A stretch of 64,000 nucleotides of DNA from Solen grandis (GCA_021229015.1 CM037789.1:40026926-40090925), one strand, 5' to 3'. Counted from the first letter of the stretch, positions 13,323 to 26,689 are shown. Notes: generated from the letters alone by a model not told the origin. A program made the numbers and translations.

Positions 13323-14642
13323 AGTTAATCATTTATACATGAAAAAAACAATTTGCTCAGTGAGGTTTTCTAACTTGATCAGACCTGAAGATGTATATGA
13401 CAGATACAACATAAAATGGCTATTTAAAAAATCAAAAAACAGTGTATTTTGTAAGCAAAAATGCTTTGATGGAATTTTTTAGATAAATGATTTTAATGCT
13501 TACAAAATTTATGATTTAGAATTCATATCAATTTATTTAAAAATTACTGGTATCTGACTTGTCTGTATCTCTCCAATTGATATTAATTCAAAATTTGATG
13601 ATAAGCAATAACCATTCTGTTTATGATGATATTATAATCAAATAAGTCACCTTTTAAGCGTCTTCAGAATACCACTAGGGGGGGAACTCTGATTATTAAA
13701 ACCAAGCGTCTAATTAAGCCTATCATACATTCAAAAATATGCACAAAATAAGCAGTGGTGCATGTAAATTGTGTTATACAACCAAATTGCATTAGATCGG
13801 GCCCAAATTAGCAATAAAAATATACTGAAAGCAAATACCCCAATTTTCAAGGAATATATTCTATTATATACCTTTCAACCCCCCCCCCCCCCACACACCC
13901 CCCACTATATATATAATATAGAAGAAGAAGGAGAGTGGAAAAAACAGTTGTGAATATTGAAACATCTATTGTAATTAAGCTTGACTTTCCAAAAATATAA
14001 GAGCTCTTTTGGGTTTTGTGATGCAATTTTTGGGTTTAAGATTTGCATGCAAGAGATATGGGCCTCAAATCTCAATTCCCTATATGGTATTGCTTCAAGT
14101 TATGAATATGTTTAGGTGCATCAAACAACCACGGTATATAAGTCTGATGAAATTATTATTATAGCCCCTTTTTTAACTTAGATATTTTGGTTTAAGTTTT
14201 GCATGCAAGCTACTCTCATCTTATTTCATGCTTAATCTCAGTACCCAGGCAGTGATTTATTTGATACATGGGATCAGATTATCAAGGTGATAAATTTTAT
14301 AAAGTAGATATTGATTTTACCAAACAAGTACAAAGTATTTTGAATAGTCAAGCATGGTTCTTACAGGCAGCTCTTATTATAACTTTAGGGCCATCAACTC
14401 ATTACTTATTATAATCGGATATCAGCAATGATCAAACTTCAAATACATATTATGGCCTTAACACAAAATTTTGAAAATAGTTAAGAAATGAAGATGCAAG
14501 AGTGCAAACCAACTAATAACCTACAATTGACGTACAAACTGACAAACATTAATCAATCCAATAGCACATATGATCAGGTGACCTATATTGTTATTCAACA
14601 TTTTCATTTTGAAGAATTTTTAACATTCATTTCTACATTTTT

Positions 14643-15214
14643 TAGCTCACCTGAGCACGTGCTCAGGATGAGCTTTTAGGATCGATAAATGTCCGTCCGT
14701 GGTCTGTCGTTTCCCACAATTAGTTTGTTAGCACTCTAGACTCTTCATTTTTTTAGCAATCATCTTCCAACTTATGACAATATCTATTACCATAAAATCT
14801 CGACCAAGTTCGATTTTGGCTGAAAGCGGACCTTAGGTGAGAAGTTATGTCCCTTTTAATATTGAAGAAATCCAAATTTCACTTTATTTGCCCTCTATTA
14901 TTTTTTTTTCCTAACCAATCATCTCCAAAATGTGTGACAAAGTTAAGTGTCATAAAATCTTGATTTGGGCTAAAATCTTGATTTTGGCTGATATTTGCCC
15001 ATTAGGACAGGAGTTTATCCCCCTTTTGAAATGATAAAAAATGGTTATTTCACATTGTTTGCACTCTATGAATTATGATAATTTATGAACTCTCAGATTT
15101 CACGTTTACGCTCAGCATCTTTTTTGTAAAGCAGTATGTTTTAGCATGTTTGGCATTGAATGCTATTTTCTCGGGTGAGCGATTTAGAGCCATCAGGGCC
15201 CTCTTGTTTAATGA
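14643..15214. mobile_element. Pearl-like element, inverted
   Basis: Hairpin end AGCTCACCTGAGCACGTGCT at 14645 on the left, and CGGGTGAGCGATTTAGAGCC then AGGGCCCTCTTGTTT on the right, i.e. the same structure read backwards. Two core units of roughly 160 bp carry GATTTTGGCTGA and CCCTTTT landmarks. Confidence 0.65.
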
Positions 15215-17062
15215 AAATCACATCATTATACTTTTTTATTGTTTTTTTTTGTTTTTTTTCACTTTTTTGAAGCTAATAAGGCGTCTGCAATTTATTCAAT
15301 ATATTATTACGTTCCGTGGCAATGAAGCAAGCGTTCGTTAAAGCTTTTAAGAACTTCAAACTGTTTTCGCTGCTCTCAGCATTTTTAAAAAAACCATGAG
15401 GTGGTTGGTTTCCACTCCTGCGCCTTTTACGTGGAGGAATTGTCTCTTCTCCTTCTCCAGCTGGCGTACTGGGTCTACTGGCAGGAGTAGATGATGTGCT
15501 ACTTTGTGGGGATGAAGCAGTGGGGTGTGAAAGTTCTGTACTTTCTTGATGTTTATCCTCCACTGGCTTTTTTCCTGCAAAAGTGTTGATTGAAATAAAA
15601 AATGCAATAAAATTGAAAAGCAATATTTTAAGAAAGCATGTTACAAAATTCCCATGATCTATTATTCATTTTTCCTTTTCTGAATAAAAAAAAATCCTAA
15701 AAATCTGACCATACAAATTTATTGTAGATAGTAACAGGGAGTCAACTGGGTGTTTATTAAGATATATATTTTTTTTAATGATAAGTAATAGATCAGCCCA
15801 TTTATGGAGGTGGACTAGGAATTTAATTGTAAGCTTTAGCCATAGGCTTTTTAAAGTGACAATCTCTATTGTTAAATGGTTATATAGTAACATTGGATCA
15901 AATGTCTGCCATGTATGACCGGTTAAAAAGTTTAAGAGCTGGCATGACATTAGGTCTTGCTCATTCAGAAACTAAATGAAATACTAATAACTTGAAAATT
16001 ATTTTGTATATGTATGCTTTATATAATACTTTTCTCTATTTTTTTAAGCCCATTTGATTACTACTTATGTCAAAAGTTAACATGCATTTGATTTTTTTTC
16101 TTCGGAATATACCTAATATTATATTTCATTAAATGAAATCTCAATTCAGGGGCATAATTTAATTCACTTTTGAAAAAGTTGTTGAATTTCATTTCTAATT
16201 CACAAAAAAAAATTCTTAATTAAACAACTGTTAAATTATTAGACATTTTTTCAATGTTGTAAGAAAATATGTTTGAATTAGTTTGAAGCCTTAAATAAAT
16301 TTCCTCATTTTTAATTGAGTGTTTTGATTTCATCTTTTTTGGTCATCAAAGATAGTGGTGCTAAAATACATGTTTCTTAGCATCATACCCTAGTTAACAG
16401 GCGAGATTTCAACATCTAGGCCTTTCTTGAATTTTTGGAAACTAGATTAAAAGAAATTTCATACACCTAATTTCTGTCTTTCCCCAGGCCCTTTAATGCC
16501 CAAATATCAATTTCTTCTGTATATAACTGTTCAATTACATTACATACCTTTGTTGATGACCCACCACTGCTGGCTGAACAGCAGGATCACCTATCAGCGA
16601 TGCTCCATTGGTTCAAAAAACTCCCCTTGCCTTCTGCCTCTACCGATTTTTCTGTCAGATTCCTTTATGGGTTTGTATCTGTACCAAAAATGAAAAAAAT
16701 TTATTTTCAAAGTTGAGATGTCATCACAGAATTTTAAGAGACAAAGATAAGTGTTTTGTTTTTGGAATATTGAAAAAAATGCCTTATTTCTTTAAATTTT
16801 TTTTTTGTTAAAAGTCCCATTTGTCATTTTGTCCCAATTTTGTTGGTGTATATATGTATGACCTTGACATTTTACTTGTAGACCTCAAAATAGGGGTTTA
16901 AGTTGTCTCTACAAGGATTTTTATGTTAACAAATCTGTAACTCTCTGTTTTATACAGTTTAGCAGCCATTTTTTTAAGTTCATAGGGCACAAACCATACC
17001 CTGTGTTCTTATCAATTTTTGCAGCCATAATGTATTTAAGGATATGTTACCAAGGAAATTAC

Positions 17063-17253
17063 CTGTATTTAAGGTTGCGGAAACTTCTTATTACACTGTT
17101 GGCCAGTGAATAAGAATCCCCTGTTGCGCATTTTTGTTTCCCATTATTCTCCACACCTGTGTACTTGTGTAGGCCGACATGGAAAATTTGGCATAATGGT
17201 CCTCTACCAATGAGATCAACAATTTAAAACTTCTTCGTGTTTCCCAAATGAAG
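17063..17253 (-). pseudogene. Exon with Myb/SANT-like helix core
   Basis: This 191-nt exon has a cag acceptor after a pyrimidine tract and an AATACAG/GTAATT donor. The middle of it reads WETRRSFKLLISLVEDHY and TSTQVWRIMGNK in one frame. After an AAAAA run near 17137 the family pattern continues one frame over as GFLFTGQQCNKKF, and after a CC near 17075 in a third frame as RNLKY. The joint with 16678 gives R-YKPIKESDRK, exactly the family order. The tryptophans and the Q-C-x-x-K-F signature are intact. Confidence 0.7.
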
Positions 17254-17643
17254 CTGAAAAATGAAAGAAAAAAAGGTTGAATGAATCATCAAAATAAACC
17301 TGGATTGAAAAGTAATCTGTGTCAGTTGTTAGAGATACAATTAACATTTGCAATTTTGCCTTTACTGTTAAATTCACTAATTCATTTACATCATTTAAAT
17401 TGATTTTTTTTTTGAATTTATTCATCTGGAAAATTAATTTATTAAAAGCTCATTCCCACTGTGAGAATGCATTTCATGGGAAAAAAAGCTGCCAGAGTAC
17501 AGCAGCCTTACTGTTCAAAATTTTTAATAGATGGCATTTACTTTTGTTCTTGTCCTTCACATACCTGTATAAAAAGCATTCAAAAATGTTTATGTCTAAT
17601 ACCCCTAAATAAATCTGACTGTATTTTTTTTAATTATACTTAC

Positions 17644-18683
17644 ATTCTTGATCTAATTTGGGTAGAACCTTATTGCAGATTCATCACCAGGTGCTGTAGT
17701 GCCTTGAAATCAACAAGAAAAAAACTTAAGAATATACAAATGTTAATCCAGTTAAGCTTTTCATGTTGTCAAATAAATGTTTGACTCTTTATGTTGCATT
17801 ATACTGTCAGATGCAGAGATAAAATATTTTTAATGGCTCACGGCTTTTTGTTTTAATTTCATCCAGATAATTTTGTTTGTTTTGTGTTTAATGTTCTACC
17901 AACAGTATTTCAGTCATTTTCAGACATGTCTACTTGACGGATTTAGTGCTGCCACACTGCGTATCACACTAACATGTGGCATGAACAACAACTAGTCACA
18001 GTAACTGACACTGGGCCAACCAGCTGTGCAACTTCTCTTATTTGCAAAGCAAACAGCAAGGACCTATGACACTTCCATTTTTTTAAGACTTTGGTATGTG
18101 GGGCCAGGGATCGAACCCGCATCTGCGGGGCGCCGAAACCACAAGGCCACGGGGTTGGTCCAGATAATTAAGGAAGTTGTTCTTTAATTAAGAATTTGAA
18201 CTAATGTGTGAACATGGATATTATATTTTACATGCACATTGGCACCTGATGTAACCATTTGTGCTTTTAAAAAAGAATTTTGTGGTCTCTCTATCAAAGG
18301 TTGTCTAGAAAGTATTATTGATTGATACAAAAGGTGGACCCATATTTAGATTTTCTATGTTCATTTGCACTCATTAGGCTGACCACATTCACTCTTCATG
18401 CACAGTGGGAGCATAGAAGAATATAATTTGACATTGTATGTATACCCTGTGATATCTACATCAGTACTTTTTACTAACACATGCAGTATTTCACAGAGTA
18501 AAAAAAGTTGTGATTTATTTTATCATGATCTTGCAACATTAAATGGAAAAAAGAATCTGTTTGTAAATTACTTACAGTCTTGATTTGATTTGGGTAAATC
18601 CTCATGAGTGCCTGATCTCCAGATGCTGGGGGGTCTAATGTGGGCAGACTCTCTGTAGAACCGAGTCTCAGGTGGTGGAGTGA
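17644..18683 (-). other. Tandemly duplicated exon pair
   Basis: Exons 18576-18683 (108 nt) and 17644-17702 (59 nt) begin after near-identical acceptors (ttgatttcaag) and end before near-identical donors. They match at both ends: xCACTxCAxCACCTG at the start, and AGGxTxTACCCAAAT to GTAAGT at the end. The lower copy lacks about 49 internal bases and is closed in all three phases, so it is a relic. The upper copy is open in the phase required by exon 19998-20092 and reads TPPPETRFYRESAHIRPPS onward. Confidence 0.6.
17862..18169 (-). mobile_element. tRNA-derived SINE with 11-bp target duplication
   Basis: TCCAGATAATT flanks the element at 17862-17872 and 18159-18169. On the minus strand the head starts near 18158 and has a canonical box B, GGGTTCGATCCCTGG. 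The 3' part carries CTGAAATACTGTTGGTAGAA and the CCxGTGTCAG-type body shared with the copies at 46506, 38534 and 36 kb. It sits in the intron between the two duplicated Myb-gene exons. Confidence 0.82.
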
Positions 18684-21012
18684 CTTGAAATCAACAAGGA
18701 ATTTAACATTTCTATTCAAATATTCATTAAGACTCAAATAAGCATTCAGTCCTTCCACACTCATTGGATAAATAAACATATCTGAAATATAAGGGTTTAA
18801 ACTCCTAACTTAAAAGTCTATATTAGACTAAAATCATGCAAAATATGCCTAATATTCTTATGGGTTTTAAAGCCCAAAATTTAAGAGTTAGAATTATTGA
18901 AATGGTTTTGAAACTTTGTCAATTACTTGCTTAACAATTCCCTTTAATAATGCTGTTGTTAATTTGAGAGCATGTTAGAGTGGTATTAAACTTGACTGAG
19001 GACACAACTGTTTTGGAATTCATTTAGTATAAACAACCTTTCACATCCTGAGCAAACAAAAACTCTCAAAATAGATTATTATAAGCTACAAAGGGGACAT
19101 AATTTTGACTTAAGAACTTGTAATTACTTTACTGTGTGTGTTGGGGGACATCAAAACAATACCCTGTAGCAACCCTAATATAGCCAAAATATTTTTGCCC
19201 TACTTATAGGACATCTTATATAAAGTAATAAAAAATAATTAAAAAACGACAGTATATACAATTTTACATGTACTTGTTTCTTACCTTCATTTACTACTGT
19301 GCTTTGGTAAAGGTATTTTTGGAACGCAAGTCAAGTGTTTTTTTTTTTCTGAAATAATATATATTTTAAAATTTTATTATATGCTACAGTTCAAACAAAC
19401 ATAAAGAAGCTTATATTTTACATGTGTAAACATTGCCTTTTGTAACACAGAAAAGGGATGTTATTATTTCACACTCACTGATTGTAAAGGCAACTTCATA
19501 ACCTTTTCTACAATATATTATTTTTATATTTATTTTTAGTGTATTTTTTTTAAAACACAAGAAAAAGATATGTTCAGTATAAATGATAGTAATGTTTCTG
19601 GTTCGTAAATTAACATCCCATTACTTCAGTTATTTTTTATTGTTAAATAACCTGTGCTTCCCTACAGATACGGCCAATTTACAGAATCTTTGCCTCTATT
19701 TGGGAATCATTCCACTCTCTATAGTTTATGGTAATGCAGATGGGCAAATTAAGCGATATCAATTAGCTATAATGAAGACCATAGACATGTTAGGGGATAT
19801 CAGGATCTTTTACACAGTTATTTTATTAAAATAGCTAAATTTAATATTTGAAAACCAATAAGATCATTTCAATTTGATACATAATGTATAATAATAAATA
19901 AATAAGCATGTTCTTCACAAGTGTTTTTTTGTGGGTTTTTTATAAAGATTTTTTTGATGAATTATGCAATATCTTGCCTTTGAATTATGAAGCTTACCTT
20001 TTGGGCCCAAAACCAGCTTGTACATGTCTTCTTCTAAGAAGAAAGTACAACTCTCTCCATTAAACTTTATGATGAGTTTTTTTATTGATGAACTGAAACA
20101 AAGTAGAATGTCTTTCATGTACATGGTATAAAATGAAAGTGAATAAAATTTAAAATAATGACATTCAAAGTAATTTTGGCTATTTCCAATGTTATTTTAA
20201 AGTGGCAGTTTTTATATATAACAATGGGTTATTGTTTACACATAACTCTTTGCAAGATACGGCTAACGGAAAGTAGAACAATATACTGTTTTACTAACTA
20301 AAATGTGGGTATTGCATCACAAGAAGGGAAAATTTCATTGCAAATTAATGTTCTTGGGCCCGTTACTAGGAGAAAAAAATCTTTTTATCATTGTAAATTT
20401 ATGTTTTAGATTAGTGTTGCATTTTACGTTGAAAATACAGAGTCGGCCTACTTTCATTTTATTAAATTTGGAAAAAAAAGGAAAACTGAATTTAACCCAA
20501 ATTAGCCCTGTGAGACTAAAATATGGCAAAATATTTCATAATGTAAGATTTTTAATTCATAACAAATTAAAAAAAATACAGAATTAACAAGAAAACAACA
20601 AAAATAGATTCGCAATGATGTGCATACTCACGTGTTCGCCATCTTGGATTTCTTGGCGAGTTAGCTCGGGAGTGGACTAGCCCAAGAACGAAGCGCTATT
20701 TGCGAGCTCTACGTTCAAAAAACGGAAATTAACGAAGCGAATCTAGCGAAACCTAGCGCTTGCCTATGAACACAGTGCTGGGACATTGCCTGTTGTGTAA
20801 GAGTTCTTTTTTTTGCAACTGCTTATATTATGACTTCATGTGTAGGATAGAAATACGATTGATCTAGCCAAAAAAAAAAATCGACACCCGAAAGGCAAAA
20901 AAAAAGTTGAGTCGCGACGATTTTCGTGAGTCGGTCGGGTAACTCCAACAAAGAAATTTTTAAGGGCAGCCTAAGTGTATCAGAGATCTACCTGGTTTTT
21001 GGTTTGTTTTTA

Positions 21013-22857
21013 GCTCAAACCCGAGCACAAAGTGCTCAAGGTGAGCTTTTGTGATCGTCCGTCGTCGTCGTCGTCCGTCGTCAACAATTTGCTTTAAAGG
21101 ACATCTCCTCTGAAACCGCTGAACAGAATTAATGAAACTTGGCAGGAACTTTCCTTGGGGGGAGGCTCTACAAAAGTTGCTAAAATAAATTGATCCATGA
21201 AGAACTCTGGTTGCCCTGGCAACAAAAAAAAATAAATTTTAAACTTTAAAAATCATTCCTTCAAAACTACTGGCCAGATTTCAAAATAATTTGGTACAGA
21301 TGTTCCTTGGGTCAACCTCTACCAAAGTTTCTAAAATTATTCCGATCCGTAAAAAAAACATGGCCACCAGGGCGGGGCTTATTTGCCTTATATGTATATA
21401 GAGAAACCTTTAAAAAAATCTCCTCTGAAACCACTGGACAGAATTTGATTAAACTTTGGGAGGGATGATCCTTGGGTCAACCCTTCACAAAGGTTGCTAA
21501 ATTAAACTTGATCCATGTAGAACTTGGTTGCCATGGCAACAAAAAGAAAAAAAAAAATGAAACTTTTAAAAATCATCTTCTTCAAAACTACTGGCCAGAT
21601 TTTAAATAATTATACAAGCCTACAAGTAACTTGCTGGCTGATTTGGTTTTATACTGTTCGCTGCTCCTCAGTGGTCTGGTGGATGGGATTTTACTAGGGA
21701 AAAAAGGTAATGTTTAACTGTTGCTTTTCTGCAGTTCAGGCTACCTCTCCAAAAGTTGATCCTTTTCAGATCAGATTTACAGAAGTTGAATATTTTTAAG
21801 TGTGATGTTTTGTTACATTTATGCATAAAAAGAATGGGATCAGCTCATAAACAAAACCAGAAATATGTCTTGGTAGCTTTATAAAAAGCAAAAAGTTACA
21901 TTAAATTACAGGCCACTTATTAAAGAGAGAGAAGTCTTACAGAGGAGAGAGAGAGAGGAGAAAAAAACCCGCTAGAAACCAAAAAAAAAAATAAATTGTA
22001 CCCTTAGATGAGATAGTCCCCTAGTGTGTAGGTCTTTGGGTGATTCCCCTACATATGCAGAGGTGGAAAGATAAAATTACCCCAAATACCATTCCTATAG
22101 CTTAGTCTGACCCTTTTGGCAGAGGTCACATTTTCTGGACTGTGTTGCCCCACTGAGTTAGTGCAAAACTATATTACTGCTACTTGTATATGAGATACTA
22201 GGCTGTTTTACACAAAGCCACCTGATAGAGACATAAGTGTTATTATACTATCCCAAATCAGCAGCGCATCACATCTCATTAAAGTGATTGTGGGGGGGGG
22301 GGGGGGGGGTGAATATGCAGATTGTCTGCCTTTACTTTGGTTCATGCAGTGTTCCGTAACAGGATTACAACACTCTTAAAACACAAAGAATGATTAAAAA
22401 CACTTTGTAATAAATTGCAATTATTATAATAATTAACCCTTTTTCTCATAAAAATCTTATAAAATACTTGTGAAATAGCATAAAACCTAATCAGCTGGGA
22501 AGTCCAATGTTACTCGCAGGCTGAAGGTTTTATGCTGTTTGCTGCTCTTAGTGGTTGGGGATGAGGATTTTCAATAAATTTGGAAGGTTTGTGGGGCTTT
22601 TGCAGATGAATTTTGTGGTACCTATAAAGGGCGTTTATAATGAGTTTTATGAGGGAAAAGGTTAAGGACCATTCTCTTTTTGTCCATTTTCAAAAGCAGT
22701 ACCACATGAAATCATGATCATGTTTTTTTTTCCATATATTGCTAAAAGGGTAAGAAAAACTTTTAAGTTCTGAGAAAATGTATATAGTATGATACATGTA
22801 TACTAGGTTGCATATGAGCAGTGGTCTCGTGAGCGTTTGAGGCCCTTGGGCTCTTGT
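21013..22857. mobile_element. Pearl-like element with nested insertions, inverted
   Basis: The left end at 21013 is a degenerate hairpin (AGCTCAAACCCGAGCAC and GTGCTCAAGGTGAGC) next to a CGTCGTCGTCGTCCGTCGTC stretch. Core units follow to about 21620, with GAAACCGCTGAACAGAATT and GAAACCACTGGACAGAATT landmarks. The other end, GTGAGCGTTTGAGGCCC then GGGCTCTTGTT, appears only at 22826-22857. Between them lie fragments and one full copy of the TTAA MITE. Confidence 0.6.
22433..22665. mobile_element. TTAA-flanked MITE, old diverged copy
   Basis: TTAACCCTTTTTCTCATA to TTATGAGGGAAAAGGTTAA with many substitutions inside. Landmarks AGCATAAAACCTAATCAG, GCAGGCTGAAGGTTTTATGC and GTGGTACCTATAAAGG are recognisable. 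A further fragment of the family lies at about 21620-21760. Both sit inside the pearl-like element of 21013-22857. Confidence 0.68.
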
Positions 22858-23819
22858 TGCTTTTTACCGTTTAACTTTATCAGATATTGGACTGGCAGAG
22901 GAACATAAGAAATGGTTTCGTTGAGTTTATCACTCCTGTTTTTGTACTATTTGAGTGAACCCTTTTTTAGAGTCTTTTTACTGTAAATTTTTCATTTTGA
23001 GTGGAACTTATTCTTATTAAAAAGGTGGCTTAATCTACAATACATATTTGGTTATTGTTAAGGGATGGTTCCCGGGACTTATTTTTACTCGAAAGTGACA
23101 TTTTGTTTTGCCAGAAGGTAAAGTAACAAGGTCTATTCACGAGACAAATGTGGCATAATTGAAAATAAAAGCAATAATCTTTTTCATGAAAGAGATATAT
23201 ATTCGCAATTATTTTATTCTTTGTTTTTATATAATTAATTTCTAAGTTGATAAGCATTAACATTAAAAAAAAAATAACCAACAAAGATGGGTATGTGCAT
23301 TTTAGCTAGTCCCTATTGATGGACTGGGGTATATTGACAACCTGTTAAGTCTAAAGGTGCGCGTGCTTTTGAAAGTTTTTGAATGTTTCAAAAGACAAAA
23401 GATCAACGGTCTTGAAGGGGGTACCTTAAAGCAGGAAGTGACAATGTGTTAAAACTAGGCAGCAATGGGGGGAAATTGATACAAGGGATTAATAGAATTA
23501 AGTGAAGCCGGTTTTTTTCATGCGTAAATGGTTAGCCGAATTTAAATGTTTGGGATTGGTTAATTTTATTTGCGTAAATACGCAAATATGTAGCTTAGCT
23601 TATCTGTTCCTCTGCATGGTAACGTAAATGGGGACAAATTGTATCTGGGGGTGTTCATCATCTTCAAGAAGTTCTTGTTATCTTTAAAGTTTGATTATTG
23701 GTTTTGTGGATTGTTGGCTTTTTGTTTACAGCTGGAGACTCATCATTTGGAGATAATGATGAGAATATCAAGAGGTCAAGCGGATGGCATTATTGGCATA
23801 CAGATGAAGGGCAGGAAAC

Positions 23820-25245
23820 AAGTGAGGCATTAAAAGAAGAGGGTGAGAACAGAAAAGGGGTAGATCAGTGGTATGTGACTGGAAGGGGGGGTTAAAGAAG
23901 GTGATAGCAAAGGAAAAGGATAAAAATGATGGAACTGAGGTAAGGCATAAAGAAGAGGGTGAGAAAAGAAGAAGGTGGTAGTATTCAGTGGTATGCTGAC
24001 AAGGAAGGGGGGGGTCTTAAAGAAGGTGATAGACAAAGGAAAGGTTTGAAAATGATGGCAACTGCAGGTCAGGGCATTAAAAGAGAGGGTTTAGAACAGG
24101 GAAAAGGTTGGTTGTATCCAGTGGTATATTGACAAGGAGAGGGTTTAAGAAGGTGATAGGAAAAAAAAGGATAGAAAATGATGGAAACTGCAGGTAGGCA
24201 TTAAAAGAAGAGGGTGGAGAACAGAAAAGGTTGGTAGGACCAGTGTATATGACAAGAAGAGGGCTCTTAAGAAGGTGATAGACAAGGAAAAGGATAAAAA
24301 ATGATGGCACCTGCAGGTCGAGATTAAAAGAAGGGGTTTTGGGAAACGAAAAGGTGGTAGTACCAGTGGTATATTGACAAGGAAGAGGCTCTTAAAGAAA
24401 GGGGATAGAAAAGGAAAAGGATAAAAATGATGGCAACTGCAGGTCGAGGATTAAAGAAGAGGGTGAGAAACAGAAAAGGTGGTAGTTCCAGTGGTTATTT
24501 GACAAGGAAGAGGGCTCTTAAAGAAGGTGATAGACAAAGGAAAGGATTAAAAATGATGGCAACCTGAGGGGCGAGGATTAAAAGAAGAGGGGAGAAACGA
24601 AAAAGGTGGTAGTATTTCCCGTGGTAATTGACAAGGAAGAGGGCTCTTAAGAGGTGATAGACAAGGAAAAGGATAGAAAATGTGGCAACCTGAGGTCAGG
24701 CATTAAAGAAGAGGGGTGGAACGAAAAAGGGGGTTGGGTAGTATCCAGTGGTATATTGACAAAGGAAGAGGGCTCTTAAGGGTGATAGGGCAAGGAAAAG
24801 GATTGAAATGATGGGGAACTGCGGTCAAGGCATTAAAGAGAGGGGGGGTGGAAAACAGGGGGGGGGGGGGGGGGGAAAAAGGTGGGTAGTTCCGGGGGGG
24901 GGGGGTGGTATTTGACAAAGGGAAGAGGGTTTAAAAAGTGTGATAGACAAAGGAAAAGGATTTTAAAAATGATTGGCAAAACTGCAAGGGTCTAGGCACT
25001 AAAAGGAAGAGGGGTGAGAAACAGAAAAAGGTGGTAGTATCCGTGGTTATTGACAAGGAAAGGGCTTTAAGAAGGTGATAGACAAAGGAAAAGGGATTAA
25101 AAAATGATGGAACCTGAGGTCAAGGCATTTAAAGAAGAGGGTGGAAACGAAAAAGGTGGTTGTATCCAGGGTATATTGGCCCAAAAAAGGGGCTCTTAAA
25201 GAGGTGATAGACAAGGAAAAGGGGTAAAAAATGTGGGACCTGCAG
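23820..25245 (+). repeat. Purine-rich tandem array, about 125-bp period, 11-12 units, possibly once coding
   Basis: The phrase ATTAAAAGAAGAGGGTGAGA, with variants, recurs at about 23829, 23944, 24074, 24198, 24322, 24449, 24577, 24700, 24830, 24997 and 25126. Each unit has two related halves, each opening with (A)TTAAAGAAG. In the first unit the frame reads EALKEEGENRKGVDQWYVTG, and the second half reads as a similar ALKEGD-type phrase. The stretch before the array follows a tttacag and is open. Frames are broken in most units by G-run length changes (24849-24905). Either a protein-repeat exon with assembly errors or a non-coding satellite. Confidence 0.6.
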
Positions 25246-26689
25246 GTCGAGGCTGGTGAATATGCTGGAGAAAAGCGATTGAGAACTCAGAACTGCCACA
25301 ACCCGGGCAGATGCCAGTTACAGGAAAAGAAAAACAGTAATTGTCATTTTATTATGTGTAGTCATCTAGATCACTTGTCATTTCGTATATTCACTTTCAT
25401 ATATTCCAATTTTTTGAATAGGTACTTCTTGGGAAGATAGGAAAAAACATAATTATAATTGTGATATATTATGGGTTATTTTATCTAATCTGACACTCTT
25501 TACAGACTAGAATTTCAATGTTTACGGCACAATATATGTGTCAATTGATAATCAGCCAAGGAGTCCAAGTAACTCCAGAGTTAAAGCTCTGGAATTTATA
25601 GAAAATGAAAAAATTTATAAAGTGTTTACCTTCTAATATAGGACATGTAGACATTAGTCAGCGTCAAATTAGGTCACATTAATAAATTTGCACAATGTCT
25701 TAGCCAAGTTTAGTAACCATGCAGATAGAAAAATTCAGTAACCGTAATGTCATAGAATTTAGAATTGGTAAAATGCAGAAAAGACAGTGTCCGTTTTTGT
25801 GCCCCAACTTAAATTTAGAGAGGGTGATTTTGACCATTCGTCAGTCCATCTGTCCATCCGAAGTTTGTCAGTCTTCACTCATGTTTTGCAAATTTCTATT
25901 AAACTAAAATGAGCCAATTATTAACTTTAGTGATGTTCACCAGCATTAGAAACATAAAACAGAGGTTGTGTTGCAAAATTCATGGCAGAGTTATGATCCT
26001 TAACTTTGCAAAAATATGAGACTTTAATATTGCATCTTAGCTCCAAGATGTTAAGATCCATGAAACTTAATGGTAGTGTTGCACATTGGGTTTTTTTAAA
26101 AAGTTTGAAAAAAAAAAAAAAATGATACTATAATATGGCTTTGTGGTACAAATGACTTAAACTATATTCAGTACAGATCAATGAAACTTCACAGGTATAT
26201 TCACCTTGATTGTGTAATTGTGCACCTGTTTTGATATGCATTGTTAACCAGCATGCAGCATTGGACACCTAAGATTTTGATTGTCAATATGGGGTTGTGA
26301 AAAATTTACTTAGGAAATAAGCTGAATTGCATATAACTCACAAAACTTACAGCCTCTAAAACAATTTAAATAAAAAAGTGTTGCATATCTCCAAACCTGT
26401 ATGAACCAGTATCAAAGTTTTACAGGAATGTTCATCAGATGTTTTATTCAATACAGATTAGTTGTATATATCTCCAAATTTTGAGTAATATAGCCCATGC
26501 TTTTGTTGCAAAGGCTAAAGTGGGACAACTGTATCTGAAACTTACCATGAATACGTTGACAATGGAATGATTATGTCAACAAATTTTTACATTTACATTA
26601 TTCCATTTTTCTGGAGCCATATTGTAGGTTTGGATAGGCATATTTACTTTACTTGTACATATTGACTATTTTTATGCCCCCAAATGGGG

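Larger units (their letters stand above)
15273..20642 (-). pseudogene. Myb/SANT-like DNA-binding protein (PIF/Harbinger-associated type), multi-exon, with several indels
   Basis: Exons: 20632-20642 (ATG in CCAAGATGGCG, reads MAN plus two bases), 19998-20092, 18576-18683, 17644-17702 (decayed duplicate), 17063-17253, 16548-16678, 15273-15574. The DNA-binding domain spans the 17.1 and 16.6 kb exons: WETRRSFKLLISLVEDHY, VWRIMGNK, then GQQCNKKF and YKPIKESDRKIGRGRR, ending EFFEPMEH. The final exon has a Ser/Pro-rich stretch and the basic cluster PPRKRRR, a likely nuclear signal. Family knowledge: such proteins accompany Harbinger transposases or are their domesticated descendants. Reading through needs one extra base in a T run near 17247, one fewer in an A run near 17137, one fewer C near 17075, and a shift near 16592. 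It may be a pseudogene or carry assembly errors; the intact splice sites favour a recently functional gene. The first 36 residues are not recognised. Confidence 0.65.

Noticed and set aside
23030..23284. 84-codon minus frame, hydrophobic
   Set aside because: AT-rich sequence producing Ile/Phe/Lys runs; no splice context and no recognisable domain.
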